64,000 nucleotides of DNA from Bacillus methanolicus (GTDB taxonomy: Bacteria; Bacillota; Bacilli; Bacillales; Cytobacillaceae): positions 40,407 to 104,406 of the forward strand of contig NZ_VTQX01000012.1 in assembly GCF_008764295.1 (NCBI RefSeq). The letters run 5' to 3'. The notes beneath the pieces were generated by a model, which worked only from the letters and a program-made list of their open reading frames with translations, had not been told where the DNA came from and ran no database searches. Of the stretch, positions 63,247 through 64,000 are shown one piece after another. Made by a program: the position numbers and the translations under genes. How positions within the stretch are numbered: the first letter of the stretch is position 1; every line of letters starts with the position of its first letter.

Positions 63247-63816
63247 CGGTTTCCCCCCAAATAAAAGAAAATGGATATCATTTCCTCTACTAGCCAATCA
63301 TCTCGCATTATTATACTATATTTTTTTTATTAAATTCGCAATAAAAGACATAAAAACAGCATATTTGCATCATGGAAGATCAAGAAAATCGAGCACTTTT
63401 GCAACAATCACTGTGAAGAATATGACTCAAGTAGCATTACAGCGGAGTATATTGTAGAGTTTTGAACTGATGGCGTCGTTATTCATCTTCCTATAAATTC
63501 CCTCTCACAAAAGAAAGCTGGCACTTGCCAGCTTTCAGACTCGCAAAAAACATCGAGAGCCTTGAATTTTTTCTTATTTTTTAAAAAGAAGTTGCGGTAA
63601 AAATCATTGATTTACGCTTCAGGCTCTTGCTTTCCTAGGGGCGTTCGCAAAGTATCCTCGTCGCTTTTGCTGAGGCTACTGAAAAAGTTTTCAGCGGTCT
63701 TTTTTTCCATGCTGTCCGCTGTTCTGTCGAGGGAAAAAGCAAATGGCGTTGGTTTCTGCCAATTTGTTTTATATTGGCGCTGTTACTCGAATTAAACTCT
63801 TGCAGACCTCATTTGT
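63247..63816. other. long non-coding region upstream of mltG
   Basis: No supportable gene; the yrrK-type genes of B. subtilis do not follow directly. It holds the mltG promoter region, the hairpin at 63513-63536 and a CTGAAAA/TTTTCAG hairpin with a T-run at about 63675-63711 on the plus strand. Confidence 0.45.
63513..63536 (-). terminator. terminator for a gene beyond the right edge
   Basis: GAAAGCTGGC and GCCAGCTTTC form a perfect 10-bp stem with a 4-nt loop, followed on the minus strand by TTTTG. It probably ends a minus-strand operon entering from outside the window. Confidence 0.75.
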
Positions 63817-64000
63817 TCCGGTCGAATACACCTCTTATTCGGACTGAAGCCTTTCTCGCTTTTCTCGTTCTGTCCGAATATACTTCTTATTCGGACTAAA
63901 GCCTTTCTCGCTTTTCCCGTTCTGTCCGAATATACCTCTTATTCGGACTAAAGCCTTTCTCGCTTTTCCCGTTCTGTCCGAATATACCTCTTATTCGGAC
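63817..64000. repeat. 52-bp tandem repeat array running off the window edge
   Basis: CTTATTCGGAC recurs at a fixed 52-bp spacing (reference points 63831, 63883, 63935, 63987). Each unit has a perfect 9-bp palindrome GTCCGAATA / TATTCGGAC with a 7-nt loop, then a 27-bp pyrimidine-rich linker. It continues beyond position 64000. Confidence 0.93.

Noticed and set aside
63817..64000. Regular repeats that might suggest a CRISPR array
   Set aside because: The whole 52-bp unit repeats with no unique spacers and there are no cas genes; it is a minisatellite. The same applies to 26508-26745.

Overview
The window is a chromosomal segment of a spore-forming, naturally competence-type member of the Bacillaceae. 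It is low-GC DNA with strong AGGAGG-type ribosome sites and many TTG/GTG starts. Gene order largely follows the Bacillus subtilis yqe/yqf and yrr/yrh neighbourhoods. Sporulation genes (gpr, spoIIP, yqfC, yqfD, sigK, sda, pbpI) and late competence genes (comEA, comEB, comEC, comER) are present. Almost every gene lies on the minus strand. It is not B. subtilis itself: the yqe block and the yrr block are joined directly, sigK is a single uninterrupted gene, and several non-coding repeats are present. I see no prophage, transposase, CRISPR array, rRNA or tRNA.

Layout, left to right (transcription mostly right to left). 84-12.1 kb: era, cdd, a small membrane protein, dgkA, ybeY, pgpH, phoH, yqfD, yqfC, a membrane-anchored protein, floA, nfeD (sigma-W promoter), yqeY, rpsU. 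These serve ribosome maturation, envelope and membrane organisation, c-di-AMP turnover and early sporulation. 12.3-26 kb: a Na/Pi-type transporter on the plus strand, deoC, then mtaB-rsmE-prmA-dnaJ and dnaK-grpE-hrcA with a perfect CIRCE operator, then hemW and lepA. 26-35 kb: yqxA, spoIIP, gpr, rpsT (+), holA, yqzM (+), comEC-comEB-comEA, comER (+). 36-43 kb: yqeM-rsfS-yqeK-nadD-yhbY-aroE-yqeH-yqeG, sda (+) with DnaA boxes, psd. 43.6-48.8 kb: pepF, a YjcZ-like peptide, sigK (+), and a GntR regulator with a frameshift next to an MFS transporter. 49.1-50.1 kb: a compact cluster of very small open reading frames including a YrzI-family peptide. 50.1-53.7 kb: the mccB-mccA-mtnN-yrrT methionine-to-cysteine operon. 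54-63.2 kb: yrrS, pbpI, greA, udk, trhP2, trhP1, trmR, mltG.

The most interesting material is small or non-coding. (1) The 49.1-50.1 kb cluster holds six short reading frames, each with its own ribosome site. It starts at a near-consensus sigma-A promoter, has tandem terminator hairpins after the first frame, and ends in a strong terminator. (2) Two sporulation-associated genes, yqfC and pbpI, begin immediately after the U-tract of an intrinsic-terminator hairpin whose 3' arm contains their Shine-Dalgarno sequence. (3) A 101-bp dispersed palindrome occurs at 19001-19101 and 60081-60181, with two compensatory base-pair changes between copies. (4) Two tandem arrays about 37 kb apart share a 52-bp period and the same internal architecture, a GTCC-N17-GGAC palindrome plus a 27-bp linker. 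Many gene starts were revised from the longest possible frame to the codon with the best-placed ribosome site; these choices are stated per entry.
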